The notes: generated from the letters alone by a model not told the origin. A stretch of DNA of 64,000 bases from Maribacter sedimenticola (GCF_900188415.1 NZ_FZNV01000005.1:62001-126000); one strand, 5' to 3'. Counted from the first letter of the stretch, positions 54,808-63,842 are shown. Numbers and translations are program-made.

Positions 54808-56523
54808 ATGAATGCAACCCAGTGGATAATTTTTATTTTAATTGTTCAAGTCATACATTTTTTAGGCACTTGGAAACTTTACGTCAAAGCAGGAAGAAAA
54901 GCTTGGGAGGCAGCAGTTCCCGTATATAATGCAATAGTGTTGATGCAAATTATCAAAAGACCTAAGTGGTGGGTTATTTTGCTTTTCATACCTATTATCA
55001 ATCTATTGATGTTCCCGGTAATTTGGGTGGAGACCATTAGAAGTTTTGGAAGAAACAGTACGTTGGAGACATGGATAGTAATAGGTACCCTTGGTTTCTA
55101 TATTTATTACGTAAACTATTCCTTGGAAGTATCCTATATTCAAGATCGCAGCTTACAACCTAAGACAGCAACGGGAGAATGGATAAGTTCCATACTATTT
55201 GCTATTGTGGCCGCTACATTGGTTCACACTTATTTTATACAGCCCTACGTAATACCTACGGGCTCGTTGGAGCGTACATTGCGCATTGGTGATTTCCTTT
55301 TTGTAAGTAAGTTTCATTATGGGGCAAGAACACCAATGACAACGGTTGCAGCACCTATGGTGCATGACACCTTGCCCATATTGGGAACACCTTCATATTT
55401 AAAAAAACCACAACTACCCTATTTTAGGCTGCCCGGTTTTACCAAGGTAGACCGTAATGATATTGTAGTATTCAGTTGGCCAGCAGATACGGTCCGTGTA
55501 TTCTTTAAAAAAGAAAAAGGGGTAAAAAAACCAATTGATAAAAAATCAAATTATGTAAAACGGTGTGTAGGACTCCCAGGGGATTCATTGGAAGTACGTA
55601 ATGGCTATGTATTTATAGATGGCAAACAATTGGAATTACCTGGAAGTGCCAAACCACAGTTTGATTATACCATTTATAGTGCTAAAGGAGTTTCTTCCAG
55701 ATTACTGTTGCAAAAAGGTATAACCAGTTTTACCCGTAAGTACATTTCAGGACCCATAAATCAAGAGCAGGTCAACGGGTTACAAGGTTATGTGGTAGGC
55801 TTTAATCAATCCGCCAATGGGCAAATAGAATTATATACCGGTAGTTCAGGGATACCGGCCAATGTAATTTCCAATTATAGACTATCCTTGAAAGAAGTAA
55901 CGGATCGGGAACGAACCATACCCTTGACCGCTGATATGGTAAGGGCACTTAAGTCAGATTCTAGCATAGATTCTGTGGTTCAAAATGTCCAGCCAAAAGG
56001 TAAAAGAGGAACCAATTTATTTCCACAGAGTACGGACTATCCTTGGAACTATAGTCAAATGGGACCAATTTATATTCCTAAAAAAGGGGCTACCGTAGAT
56101 TTAAATTTAAAAGTATTACCGCTCTATAAAAAAATAATAAGGGAGTATGAAGGCAACGAAATATCCGTTGCAGGAAATCAGATTAGTATTAACGGCACAC
56201 CAACGGACACCTATACCTTTCAGCAAGATTATTATTGGATGATGGGTGATAATAGGGACCATTCAGAAGACAGTAGGGCTTGGGGCTATGTACCTGAAAA
56301 CCATATTGTAGGCACCCCTATCTTCATTTGGATGAGCTTTGATAATTTTGTCGATGCAAATGGAAACCCGAATAAAATATGGAAATGGAAACCTAGATGG
56401 GACCGCATATTCACCACCGTTAACGGTGAAGGACAACCACAATCCTATTTCAAATATTTCTTGATTCTTTTAGGTGTTTATTTTGTTGGAAATTGGTTCT
56501 GGAAACGAAAAAAATCAAAATAG
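54808..56523 (+). CDS. lepB: Signal peptidase I (long Bacteroidota form)
   Basis: A 571-residue membrane protease. The N-terminal ~120 residues form a DUF5684-like membrane region with several hydrophobic segments. The S26 catalytic core has the nucleophile Ser153 in IPTGSLERTLRIGDFLFVSK, the general base Lys251 in YVKRCVGLPGDSLEV and the late box MMGDNRDHSEDSRAWG (about 479-494). About 230 residues separate the Lys and GDNRD boxes, far more than in E. coli; this insertion is typical of Bacteroidota. The serine context is GSLERTL rather than the common GSMxPTL. An in-frame TTG at 54787 would add seven residues, but the ATG at 54808 is preferred. Confidence 0.93.
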   Translation: MNATQWIIFILIVQVIHFLGTWKLYVKAGRKAWEAAVPVYNAIVLMQIIKRPKWWVILLFIPIINLLMFPVIWVETIRSFGRNSTLETWIVIGTLGFYIYYVNYSLEVSYIQDRSLQPKTATGEWISSILFAIVAATLVHTYFIQPYVIPTGSLERTLRIGDFLFVSKFHYGARTPMTTVAAPMVHDTLPILGTPSYLKKPQLPYFRLPGFTKVDRNDIVVFSWPADTVRVFFKKEKGVKKPIDKKSNYVKRCVGLPGDSLEVRNGYVFIDGKQLELPGSAKPQFDYTIYSAKGVSSRLLLQKGITSFTRKYISGPINQEQVNGLQGYVVGFNQSANGQIELYTGSSGIPANVISNYRLSLKEVTDRERTIPLTADMVRALKSDSSIDSVVQNVQPKGKRGTNLFPQSTDYPWNYSQMGPIYIPKKGATVDLNLKVLPLYKKIIREYEGNEISVAGNQISINGTPTDTYTFQQDYYWMMGDNRDHSEDSRAWGYVPENHIVGTPIFIWMSFDNFVDANGNPNKIWKWKPRWDRIFTTVNGEGQPQSYFKYFLILLGVYFVGNWFWKRKKSK

Positions 56524-56603
56524 GTATAAATAAGTAGTTTAGGCGATTGTAACGTAACTACCTGATCATTATAAATATACTTTGACGTAATTAAAAATAT
56601 ATA

Positions 56604-57239
56604 ATGAAGATGAAACTAATTCATCCTACATATTTTCCAAATATCCATACATTTAGTTTTATCGCAAATGAAAGTATCTGCTGGGAACTAGAGGATAATT
56701 ACCAAAAGCAGACTTTTAGGAACAGGACATATATTTCTACGGATCGCGGAAAACATATTTTAAGCATACCAATTGTTCATGTAGGGAAAGAATTTGGAAG
56801 ACAACGCTATAAGTCAGTGGCATTGGACCACACCTATCCTTGGCAACGCCAACATTGGAGAACATTGGAAACAGCTTATAGAACCTCTCCTTTTTTTGAA
56901 TTCTATGAAGATGAGATAAGACCGCTATACACCCAGCCTTTTGATTTGTTGATGGATTTTAACTTAAAGACCATTGAAGTAATATTAGATTGCCTTCAAT
57001 TACAAATGCCCTCAGAAACAACCAGCTCTTACGAAGACAAACCTGCTTTATACAAGGACTACAGGTTTTTGGTAAATGCCAAATTAGACCATGATCTACA
57101 TTTTGAACCTTACACCCAGGTTTTTGGCGATCGGCATGGGTTTATCCCTAATTTAAGCATATTGGACCTCTTATTTAACTTGGGTCCAAATGCACTGAGT
57201 TATTTGAAGCAAGGTATTTTGCCTAAAACACATGGTTAG
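56604..57239 (+). CDS. WbqC family protein
   Basis: A 211-residue cytoplasmic protein of the WbqC-like family. Conserved text: LIHPTYFPNIHTF, ENYQKQTFRNRTYI-like (here DNYQKQTFRNRTYIST), YPWQRQHWRTLETAYR and SPFFEFYEDEI. Homologues occur in O-antigen or surface-polysaccharide loci and next to lepB in flavobacteria; the activity is not established. An alternative start is the ATG at 56610. It overlaps the next gene by 8 bases. Confidence 0.85.
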   Translation: MKMKLIHPTYFPNIHTFSFIANESICWELEDNYQKQTFRNRTYISTDRGKHILSIPIVHVGKEFGRQRYKSVALDHTYPWQRQHWRTLETAYRTSPFFEFYEDEIRPLYTQPFDLLMDFNLKTIEVILDCLQLQMPSETTSSYEDKPALYKDYRFLVNAKLDHDLHFEPYTQVFGDRHGFIPNLSILDLLFNLGPNALSYLKQGILPKTHG

Positions 57240-57552
57240 ATTTATTGCCCACTACGGCATACATTTTATAGTACCCTTAGTTATCGCCTTTTATTTTTAT
57301 AAGGAAAATAGATTACTGGCTACGCTTATTCTTTTATCAGGAATACTTATTGATCTTGATCACGTTTTGGCCACCCCAATGTTTCAGACAAATAGATGCA
57401 GTATAGACTTTCATCCGTTGCACAGTTATTTAGCCATTGCTATTTATATATTGTTATTTACGTTTAAAAAAACTAGAATTTACGGTTTGGCGCTTCTACT
57501 GCATATTCTGGCAGATACGGTAGATTGCCTTTTTATTCGTTCCCAATTTTAA
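57232..57552 (+). CDS. DUF6122 family small membrane protein
   Basis: A 106-residue protein with about four hydrophobic segments and histidine/aspartate-rich turns (GIHFIVPLVIAF, GILIDLDHVLATP, FHPLHSYLAIAIYI, LHILADTVDCLF). The DLDH and HPLHS motifs recall membrane-bound metal-dependent hydrolases of the YdjM/DUF457 type, but function is unknown. It starts within the WbqC gene, and its end overlaps the convergent phosphatase gene by 20 bases. Confidence 0.8.
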   Translation: MVRFIAHYGIHFIVPLVIAFYFYKENRLLATLILLSGILIDLDHVLATPMFQTNRCSIDFHPLHSYLAIAIYILLFTFKKTRIYGLALLLHILADTVDCLFIRSQF

Positions 57553-58561
57553 TCGTAGCCATAATAGGCTCATGATCAGAGAGATTTATTTCATAATTAT
57601 GATGAGACAGTACTTCATAGACGGGGTCTACCAGAATAAAATCTATCCTAAAAGGAAATTTCCAAAAATTAATGGTTTTGCCATATCCATTTCCCTTTTT
57701 CAAAAAAGTATCGTTTAAACTACCCTTTATGGTAAAATACGAATTGGAAAATTGCGTATTGTTGAAATCTCCGCAGACAATTATAGGATATGGACTTTTA
57801 TTGATAAGGCTGCGCACAATAGTAGATTGCTGTTGTTGCTTGGAGAATGAGTTTCGTAGTCTTACGAACAATTTATCCGATCGTTCCCTCTTAATACTGG
57901 AAGGTCTTATGTTTAAGGATTCTAAATGTAAATTATAGACCCTAATAGTATCTTTTTGAACTATAACATCTGCATAAACCGCACTGTTAGATGACTCGGG
58001 AAACTCTATTATTTCCTTATTGATGATCTTGTGTTTTGAATAAATTGCCTGAATTACCTTATCCTCGTCAACATCAAAATTAAAATCAACATATTTATAC
58101 GGGTATTCTTCAAAAAAGTGCGAGCGTATTTTTCTATAATCGAACTCTTGAAAACAAACAATATCCGGATTCTCTCGTTGTATAAATTTTACTATGGTAT
58201 CTCCAGCCGTACTCTTCCACTCATCTTCCTTTCCCCTAAACCCTAAACTATTAAAACTCATAATGGATAGGGTATTAGAAGTATCTTCCACTTCTTCAAT
58301 GCTATTGAATACTACAAACGTATCCAAAGCAAAATATCCATAAATTAGGACCGAGAGCGATAATAGCATTCTAATATTGAACTTAAAAAGCCAATAAAGA
58401 AAAAACAGCATATTCACGAACACCAAAACCGGTACGGCCAAACTTACAAAAGCCAAACTTGCTGATGCTGTATATGGTACAATACATGCCAGCAATAGAA
58501 TGAGGAAAAAAATCATGTTTAAAGCAAACATGATCTTAGCGAAAAATGAAGATATTCGCAT
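57533..58561 (-). CDS. Endonuclease/exonuclease/phosphatase family membrane protein
   Basis: A 342-residue protein with three N-terminal membrane segments (about 8-30, 35-58, 66-84) followed by an EEP domain. Motifs: IMSFNSLGFRG (catalytic Asn), DIVCFQEFDY (metal-binding Glu), YNLHLESLN, IIVCGDFNNTQFSNSY (Asp/Asn) and NLSDHEPIMATI (the general-base Asp-His). The domain hydrolyses phosphodiesters in nucleic acids, phospholipids or inositol phosphates; its substrate here is unknown. It is the last gene of the mutL-rhomboid transcription unit, 3 bases after the rhomboid. Confidence 0.85.
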   Translation of the reverse strand: MRISSFFAKIMFALNMIFFLILLLACIVPYTASASLAFVSLAVPVLVFVNMLFFLYWLFKFNIRMLLSLSVLIYGYFALDTFVVFNSIEEVEDTSNTLSIMSFNSLGFRGKEDEWKSTAGDTIVKFIQRENPDIVCFQEFDYRKIRSHFFEEYPYKYVDFNFDVDEDKVIQAIYSKHKIINKEIIEFPESSNSAVYADVIVQKDTIRVYNLHLESLNIRPSSIKRERSDKLFVRLRNSFSKQQQQSTIVRSLINKSPYPIIVCGDFNNTQFSNSYFTIKGSLNDTFLKKGNGYGKTINFWKFPFRIDFILVDPVYEVLSHHNYEINLSDHEPIMATIKIGNE

Positions 58562-58564
58562 ATA

Positions 58565-59443
58565 CTAATTTTCTTTGCCCGCTTTAAATAAAAAATCCTT
58601 TTCTGCTTTGGAAAGGCTCTCATAACCGGACTTACTGATTTTATCCAAAATGGCATCTATTTTTTTCTGATGCGTTTTTTTGTCATAATCCTGAGAAGAC
58701 CCAAAGTTAGCAGTTCTCTTCTTGTTTTTATAAACCGTTTTCATAGGGGCTTTTTTACCTGTGGTCTTGAACACGTTGACCACATTGTCCATTAATTTTG
58801 AAAAACCGGAACCTATATCCGTACCTTTCAATAACTGACTGGCATAAAAATATCCTAGAAATGCACCTCCCAAATGTGCTAAATGTCCACCGGAATTACT
58901 TATGGGCAACTGAATCAGGTCCAAGAGAACCACCCCGGCACCTACCATCCAAAGCTTTACGTTAAAAAAAATGAGTCTAACTTCTTGATTTGGCAAATAG
59001 GTACAAATAAAAATAAGAACCGCACTGGCCCCCGCAGAAGCCCCTATCAAATAGGCATTGGTATTAAAAAAAGCAGGAAATATATTGTAGCCCAGTACAA
59101 AAGTAAGCCCTCCTAGAATGACCCCCAAAAGGTATACCGTTAAAAAACGCTTGGCATCAAAAAGGTTAAGGAATATTCTACCAACAAAATATATGAGCAA
59201 CATGTTCCAGAACAGATGACCAATGCCTCCATGAAAAAAAGAATAGGTAATGATGGACCATGGCTGATAAACAATATCCATCAAGTTATTGGGTAGCTCA
59301 AACCATTGTACAATGCTATTTTTAGAAATCCCCAATAAAAAAGGTACAAGTCCGTTGACGACAAAGACCAGTACATTTATGGCAATAAGCTTTTCAGCTA
59401 CGTTTAATCTACTCCATTGATATCTTATATCCGGTTGTGCCAT
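58565..59443 (-). CDS. Rhomboid family intramembrane serine protease (with C-terminal tail domain)
   Basis: A 292-residue protein with six hydrophobic segments (about 15-205) and a soluble tail of about 85 residues. The catalytic Ser is in IGASAGASAVL (near 140) and the catalytic His in GHLAHLGGAFLGY (near 190). FFHGGIGHLFWNMLLIYFVG is the helix 2 signature. The tail ends KIDAILDKISKSGYESLSKAEKDF when joined (a DUF6576-like element; KIDAILDKISKSGYESL shown in part). Rhomboids cleave membrane-anchored substrates; the target is unknown. It lies 3 bases downstream of the second rhomboid gene. Confidence 0.9.
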   Translation of the reverse strand: MAQPDIRYQWSRLNVAEKLIAINVLVFVVNGLVPFLLGISKNSIVQWFELPNNLMDIVYQPWSIITYSFFHGGIGHLFWNMLLIYFVGRIFLNLFDAKRFLTVYLLGVILGGLTFVLGYNIFPAFFNTNAYLIGASAGASAVLIFICTYLPNQEVRLIFFNVKLWMVGAGVVLLDLIQLPISNSGGHLAHLGGAFLGYFYASQLLKGTDIGSGFSKLMDNVVNVFKTTGKKAPMKTVYKNKKRTANFGSSQDYDKKTHQKKIDAILDKISKSGYESLSKAEKDFLFKAGKEN

Positions 59444-59446
59444 AAT

Positions 59447-60190
59447 TTAATTCCACCTATTGTTATTAAATTGATTTTTTTTCCAGTACCACATCATTAG
59501 GAAGCCGAACAATGCACCACCTACGTGGGCAAAATGTGCAATACCTTGACCAAACAAACTATAGCCCGTTACCCCAGAAAATAAATCTAAAGCTATTAAA
59601 ACCGGAATAAAATACTTGGCCTTAATTGGTACTGGCAAAAACAATAAAAATAGTTCACTGTTAGGGTAAGACATACCAAAGGCCACCAAAACTCCGTAGA
59701 TGGCCCCAGAAGCTCCCACTACTGGAGTATTAAAGGCTCCCAAAAAGTTATCTATGGTAGATTTACCTGCAATCTCATACCATTGCGTACTATACTGCCC
59801 ACTATTGATAATTTCCAGAATATTACTTTCAGTCAACCCTGCACTCAAAAGGGCGTTCATACCCGCATTGTAATAATAATAATTGACACCTATATGAATC
59901 AAGGCCGCCCCAAGTCCTGCTGAGATATAAAAGAACAAAAACTTGTTTCTACCCCACATACGCTCCAAAGGTGAACCAAATGCATACAATGCATACATGT
60001 TGAATAAAATATGCATAAACCCACCATGCATAAACATGTGGGTAACAATTTGCCATAATTGAAAATGGTCGTTTTTAGGAAAATACAGCGAAAACCACTC
60101 GTACATTTGGTCTCCGTACATATTCGTTGCAATAAAAAACAGTACGTTTATTATTAGCAAATGTTTAATGGTCTCGGTCAATCTACCCAT
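59447..60190 (-). CDS. Rhomboid family intramembrane serine protease
   Basis: A 247-residue rhomboid with six hydrophobic segments. Signature elements: THMFMHGGFMHILFNMYALY (helix 2), the catalytic Ser in VGASGAIYGVLVAFG (near 165) and the catalytic His in IAHFAHVGGALFGF (near 222). It differs clearly from its neighbour and lacks the long tail, so the two are separate paralogues rather than a recent duplication. The start codon directly abuts the mutL stop with no spacer. Confidence 0.93.
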   Translation of the reverse strand: MGRLTETIKHLLIINVLFFIATNMYGDQMYEWFSLYFPKNDHFQLWQIVTHMFMHGGFMHILFNMYALYAFGSPLERMWGRNKFLFFYISAGLGAALIHIGVNYYYYNAGMNALLSAGLTESNILEIINSGQYSTQWYEIAGKSTIDNFLGAFNTPVVGASGAIYGVLVAFGMSYPNSELFLLFLPVPIKAKYFIPVLIALDLFSGVTGYSLFGQGIAHFAHVGGALFGFLMMWYWKKNQFNNNRWN

Positions 60191-62047
60191 TTATATAAAT
60201 TTTCGTTCTATATCGTTCTCTGTAATCATTATATATACTTTCTTATTAAACGGGCTCAAGGTAGATTCCTTACAGGCGAACAAGTCATTGACCAGTTTTT
60301 GCTGTGAAAATTCATCCAAGGTTTCTCCCGTTTTTACGGATAGCGTTTTGGCCAATGTTTTTGCCAACATATCACTTTGTGAAAAACTATCTCCTGGAAC
60401 TTCCTGCTGAAAATCTGACATAAGCTGCTCCATGATCATCTGCACCTCGCTTTCTGCTACCAGTACAGGAACACCCTTGATTTCCACACCTTCATTGGAC
60501 ACCTCTCCAAATACAAAACCAACCGTACAAAGGTTATCCTTTATCTCATCTAATATTTCTATTTCACTTGGGGTAAATGACAAGGTCAAGGGAAACAACA
60601 ACTGTTGGCTTACCGCTTCCTTTATGGTAATGTTCTTTAAAAAATTCTCATATAATACCCGCTGATGAGCCCTGCTTTGGTTAATGACCACCATACCGGA
60701 TTTGATAGTGGTAATAATATACTTTTTCCGTAACTGAAACGTGTGGGTTACATGGTCCGCCGCTTCATTATCAGATTCAAAAATACTACTGTTCACGACT
60801 TCAGATTCAAATTCCAAAGTACTATTATTACTGCTAGGATGATCTACGGCGACCTCTAGACCGGCATACATGTTTTCCCAACCCTTGGCACTTGTTTTAG
60901 TGTAATTTCCAGAAGTACCGCCTTTAGATTTTTTGACCTCTTCAAAAGGATTGAACGAAGCATCTACGACAACTTGTGGAATACCAACTTTTTTACCTTT
61001 GTAGGCATATGGAGTTTCCAAATTCTGGTCCTGCTCAAAATCAAGTGCAGGTATAACGTTAAATTGGCCCAAACTATGTTTCACCGCAGATTTTAGCATG
61101 GCGTAAAGAGTGTGCTCATCGTCAAACTTCACTTCGGTTTTAGTAGGATGAATATTAATATCTATGGTACCGGGATCAACCTCTAAATTTAAAAAATAAC
61201 CAGGATGCGTACCCGGTCGTATCAACCCTTCAAACGCACCTAAAATGGCATGGTGCAGATACGGACTTTTTATAAATCGATTATTGGCAAAAAAGAACTG
61301 TTCTCCCCTACTCTTTTTGGCAAATTCAGGTTTCTGAATATAACCCGATATTTTTACCACCTGTGTATCCTCTTCTACAGGCACTAACTTTTCGTCTGTT
61401 TTCCTGCCGAATATATGGACAATACGCTTTCTAAAATCATTGCCGGGCAATTGAAAAACATCACTGCCATTATTGTAAAAACTGAATGCAACTTGAGGAT
61501 GCGCCAATGAAATTCTATGAAACTCGTCTGTAATATGCCTATACTCTACCTGATCGGATTTAAGGAAATTACGTCTGGCGGGAATATTGAAAAACAAGTT
61601 TTTAACCAACATGGAGGTACCCTTAGGGGCCACCACCACTTCTTGAGCTACGACCTTGGAACCCTCTATCTTAATTTTGGTGCCTATTTCATCATCTTCA
61701 GTCTTGGTAAGCATCTCTACATGTGCAATTGCCGCAATAGAAGCGAGCGCTTCTCCCCTAAAACCTTTGGTATGCAAATTAAATAAGTCCTCTGCCTTCT
61801 GGATTTTAGATGTGGCATGGCGTTCAAAACTCAACCTGGCATCGGTACCGCTCATACCTTTACCATTATCAACTACCTGAATCAAAGTCTTACCCCCATC
61901 CTTAATTATAAGTTTTATTTCAGTGGCGCCTGCATCTATGGCATTCTCCAACAATTCCTTGACTACGGATGATGGGCGCTGAACCACTTCTCCTGCAGCA
62001 ATTTGGTTCGCTACATGGTCTGGTAATAATCTAATAATATCGGCCAT
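60191..62047 (-). CDS. mutL: DNA mismatch repair protein MutL
   Basis: A 618-residue MutL. The GHKL ATPase N-terminus is intact: MADIIRLLPDHVANQIAAGE, KELLENAIDAGA (catalytic Glu), VVDNGKGM and THTKGFRGEALASIA-like FRGEALASIAAIA. The C-terminal domain lacks the MutL endonuclease signature: the place of DQHAxxE reads INQSRAHQRVLYE, the CPHGRP zinc motif is absent, and the protein ends MITENDIERKF after ACKESTLSPFNK. It therefore looks like a non-endonuclease MutL that coordinates MutS with other factors. Two bases separate it from the upstream small membrane protein gene. Confidence 0.95.
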   Translation of the reverse strand: MADIIRLLPDHVANQIAAGEVVQRPSSVVKELLENAIDAGATEIKLIIKDGGKTLIQVVDNGKGMSGTDARLSFERHATSKIQKAEDLFNLHTKGFRGEALASIAAIAHVEMLTKTEDDEIGTKIKIEGSKVVAQEVVVAPKGTSMLVKNLFFNIPARRNFLKSDQVEYRHITDEFHRISLAHPQVAFSFYNNGSDVFQLPGNDFRKRIVHIFGRKTDEKLVPVEEDTQVVKISGYIQKPEFAKKSRGEQFFFANNRFIKSPYLHHAILGAFEGLIRPGTHPGYFLNLEVDPGTIDINIHPTKTEVKFDDEHTLYAMLKSAVKHSLGQFNVIPALDFEQDQNLETPYAYKGKKVGIPQVVVDASFNPFEEVKKSKGGTSGNYTKTSAKGWENMYAGLEVAVDHPSSNNSTLEFESEVVNSSIFESDNEAADHVTHTFQLRKKYIITTIKSGMVVINQSRAHQRVLYENFLKNITIKEAVSQQLLFPLTLSFTPSEIEILDEIKDNLCTVGFVFGEVSNEGVEIKGVPVLVAESEVQMIMEQLMSDFQQEVPGDSFSQSDMLAKTLAKTLSVKTGETLDEFSQQKLVNDLFACKESTLSPFNKKVYIMITENDIERKFI

Positions 62048-62049
62048 TA

Positions 62050-62346
62050 TTAAGAAAAGAAAATTGAGAGTTCAAAATCAATAATATAGAGAAAAATAAG
62101 TATGAGTACCGCCAAAATTACGGCCATTCTTATTTTAATGTTCCGATCACCCTTTCTTTTGGTATCTTCAAGAGCACTATTGATTTTATTTTTAAGTCCC
62201 CTAGAGGTATGTAAGGTACTTCTAAACTGATCGAACTTTGGTTCTATTTTGTAAGGGTTGGCTTTATCCTTGTTATCATAATACCTAGGATTATATTCAA
62301 ACTGCCTGTTTTTTCGTAACCTCGTTATTTTACTCAACATCCCCAT
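62050..62346 (-). CDS. Small membrane protein (often mislabelled riboflavin synthase subunit beta)
   Basis: A 98-residue protein with a basic, Tyr/Asn-rich N-terminal half (RKNRQFEYNPRYYDNKDKAN, then YKIEPKFDQFRSTLHTSRGL) and one C-terminal transmembrane helix (about 76-95). It has no resemblance to a riboflavin-synthesis enzyme. The familiar database label probably arose from the ribH neighbour. Function is unknown, but the ribH / small protein / mutL order is common in flavobacteria. A second ATG at 62340 is also possible. Confidence 0.75.
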   Translation of the reverse strand: MGMLSKITRLRKNRQFEYNPRYYDNKDKANPYKIEPKFDQFRSTLHTSRGLKNKINSALEDTKRKGDRNIKIRMAVILAVLILIFLYIIDFELSIFFS

Positions 62347-62351
62347 AATAC

Positions 62352-62359
62352 CAAAGTTA
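62352..62359 (-). promoter_or_regulatory. -7 box for the small protein-mutL-rhomboid unit
   Basis: On the minus strand it reads TAACTTTG, an exact TAnnTTTG match ending 5 bases from the ATG at 62346. It implies a very short leader or a leaderless transcript, or use of the ATG at 62340. Confidence 0.35.
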
Positions 62360-62470
62360 CTTAAAATAGAAAAATAGCACCCTAAAGGAATGCCAAAATT
62401 TGTTAACAGCTATATGGACTGTAGAACTAATCTATAATCAGTTAACAAATAAGTAAATAAACAGAAAGCG

Positions 62471-62953
62471 CTAGTTTCCTAGAACAGCCATTTTAATGGC
62501 GGCTATGGCAGCCTCAGTACCTTTATTGCCATGTTTTCCACCACTGCGATCAATGGATTGTTGTATGTTATTATCCGTAAGTACACAGAAAATAACGGGT
62601 ACATCCATTAAAACATTCAGGTCCTTAATTCCTTGGGCGGTTGCATCACATACGAAATCAAAATGTTTGGTCTCACCCTGTATTACGCTACCTATGGCAA
62701 TAACCGCGTCTACTTTTTGCGTTTGGATCATTTTTTTTGCACCAAAGGTAAGTTCAAAACTACCTGGAACATTCCACCGTAAAATATCCGTTTCCGTTAC
62801 CCCACAATCTAACAATGCCTCCATGGCACCCGAAAAAAGTCCTTCCGTAATTTGGGAATTCCATTCAGAAACAACAATCCCAAACCGAAGTCCTTTCGCG
62901 TTTGGGATTGTTGCTTTATCGTAAACTGATAAATTTTTATTGATCGTAGCCAT
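62471..62953 (-). CDS. ribH: 6,7-dimethyl-8-ribityllumazine synthase RibH
   Basis: A 160-residue cytoplasmic enzyme that condenses the ribityl-aminouracil intermediate with dihydroxybutanone phosphate, the penultimate step of riboflavin synthesis. Motifs: VSEWNSQITEGLFSGA (substrate pocket), VPGSFELTFGAKKM, AIGSVIQGETKHFDFVCDA (with the catalytic His) and FCVLTDNNIQQSIDRSGGKHGNKG. The start overlaps the upstream TPR gene stop by one base (TAATG), so translation is coupled. Confidence 0.96.
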   Translation of the reverse strand: MATINKNLSVYDKATIPNAKGLRFGIVVSEWNSQITEGLFSGAMEALLDCGVTETDILRWNVPGSFELTFGAKKMIQTQKVDAVIAIGSVIQGETKHFDFVCDATAQGIKDLNVLMDVPVIFCVLTDNNIQQSIDRSGGKHGNKGTEAAIAAIKMAVLGN

Positions 62954-63720
62954 TATGCACCACTTTTAGCCATTCCTATAAATGCATCGATACTACCGGC
63001 ATTTTCAGATTTTGGATACTCGTCCTTTATTCTTTGGAAAAAGCCCAAAGCTTTGTCCTTATCACCCATTTCAAGAGCGGTAACACCTGCCTTGTAAAGA
63101 AATTTAGGCGTAGTATAATCATTGGTACTGTGGGCCACTGCTGCCTCATAATATCCCAAGGCATCTTCCGGCTGATCTAATTGCATAAAGGCATCACCCA
63201 ATCCGCCTTTGGCAAGTGCCCCCAATATGGCATCATCGGAACTGAAGTTTTCCAAATAATTGATTGCCTCTTGGTATTTGTTCATATTCAAGTAGGACAT
63301 ACCGGCACCATAGTTTGCCAAGTTTGCAGCTTGGGTACCACTATATTCCTCTATAATATCCTTAAAGCCGTACTTACCTTCTGCACCTTCCAAAGCCAAT
63401 GTAAACAATGAATCTTTGGCAGTTGTACTTGTCAACGCCTGATCAAAGTATTGCTGGGGATAATACATTTCGTTAGCCGCACTGGTCTCCTTTGGTTTTA
63501 CCACAAATTGACTATAGGCCAAATATCCCAAAACACTAATTGCAATAACCCCTATAGCACCCAATATATAATTTTGGTTTCTAGAAACCCACTCCTCTGA
63601 CCTTGAAGCCCCTTCGTCCAAGGAACTAAATACTTCTGCGGTAGTACTTTCTTGCTCATCGAATTCTTGCTTTTCAGCCTTTGTTTCAGGTTTGTATCCT
63701 CTTTTCTTATATGTAGCCAT
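62953..63720 (-). CDS. Tetratricopeptide-repeat inner-membrane protein (YfgM-like plan)
   Basis: A 255-residue protein. A basic N-terminus (MATYKKRGYKPETKAEKQEF) and an acidic stretch precede one transmembrane helix (about 52-72), then TPR-type repeats to the end (GAGMSYLNMNKYQEAINYLE, GLGDAFMQLDQPEDALGYYE, KAGVTALEMGDKDKALGFFQ). The plan resembles YfgM-type proteins that interact with chaperones at the translocon, though that role is only inferred. An in-frame ATG at 63768 lies upstream of the predicted promoter, so 63720 is the start. Confidence 0.85.
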   Translation of the reverse strand: MATYKKRGYKPETKAEKQEFDEQESTTAEVFSSLDEGASRSEEWVSRNQNYILGAIGVIAISVLGYLAYSQFVVKPKETSAANEMYYPQQYFDQALTSTTAKDSLFTLALEGAEGKYGFKDIIEEYSGTQAANLANYGAGMSYLNMNKYQEAINYLENFSSDDAILGALAKGGLGDAFMQLDQPEDALGYYEAAVAHSTNDYTTPKFLYKAGVTALEMGDKDKALGFFQRIKDEYPKSENAGSIDAFIGMAKSGA

Positions 63721-63740
63721 CTCTAATTTTATTGGTCGCG

Positions 63741-63768
63741 CAAAAATAAAGTTTTTATTGAAATCCAA
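63741..63768 (-). promoter_or_regulatory. Promoter of the TPR-ribH unit (TTG-N17-TATTTTTG)
   Basis: On the minus strand TTG (63768-63766), a 17-base spacer and TATTTTTG (63748-63741) form a complete Bacteroidota promoter. Transcription would start near 63735, about 15 bases before the ATG at 63720. Confidence 0.55.
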
Positions 63769-63784
63769 TGGTGTATTTATTCGT

Positions 63785-63792
63785 TATTTTTG
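63785..63792 (+). promoter_or_regulatory. -7 box of recF
   Basis: TATTTTTG, an exact TAnnTTTG match, with a TTG at 63758-63760 at a slightly long spacing of 24 bases. The leader to the ATG at 63843 would be about 44 bases. Confidence 0.4.
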
Positions 63793-63842
63793 GATATTAT
63801 AGGGTAGTTATCGCCTAATAAATCCCAAATTCAAGAATTTTA

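Noticed and set aside
62050-62346. Riboflavin synthase subunit beta
   Set aside because: The protein is a 98-residue basic single-span membrane protein with no lumazine or riboflavin synthase motifs; the real RibH is the gene at 62471-62953.
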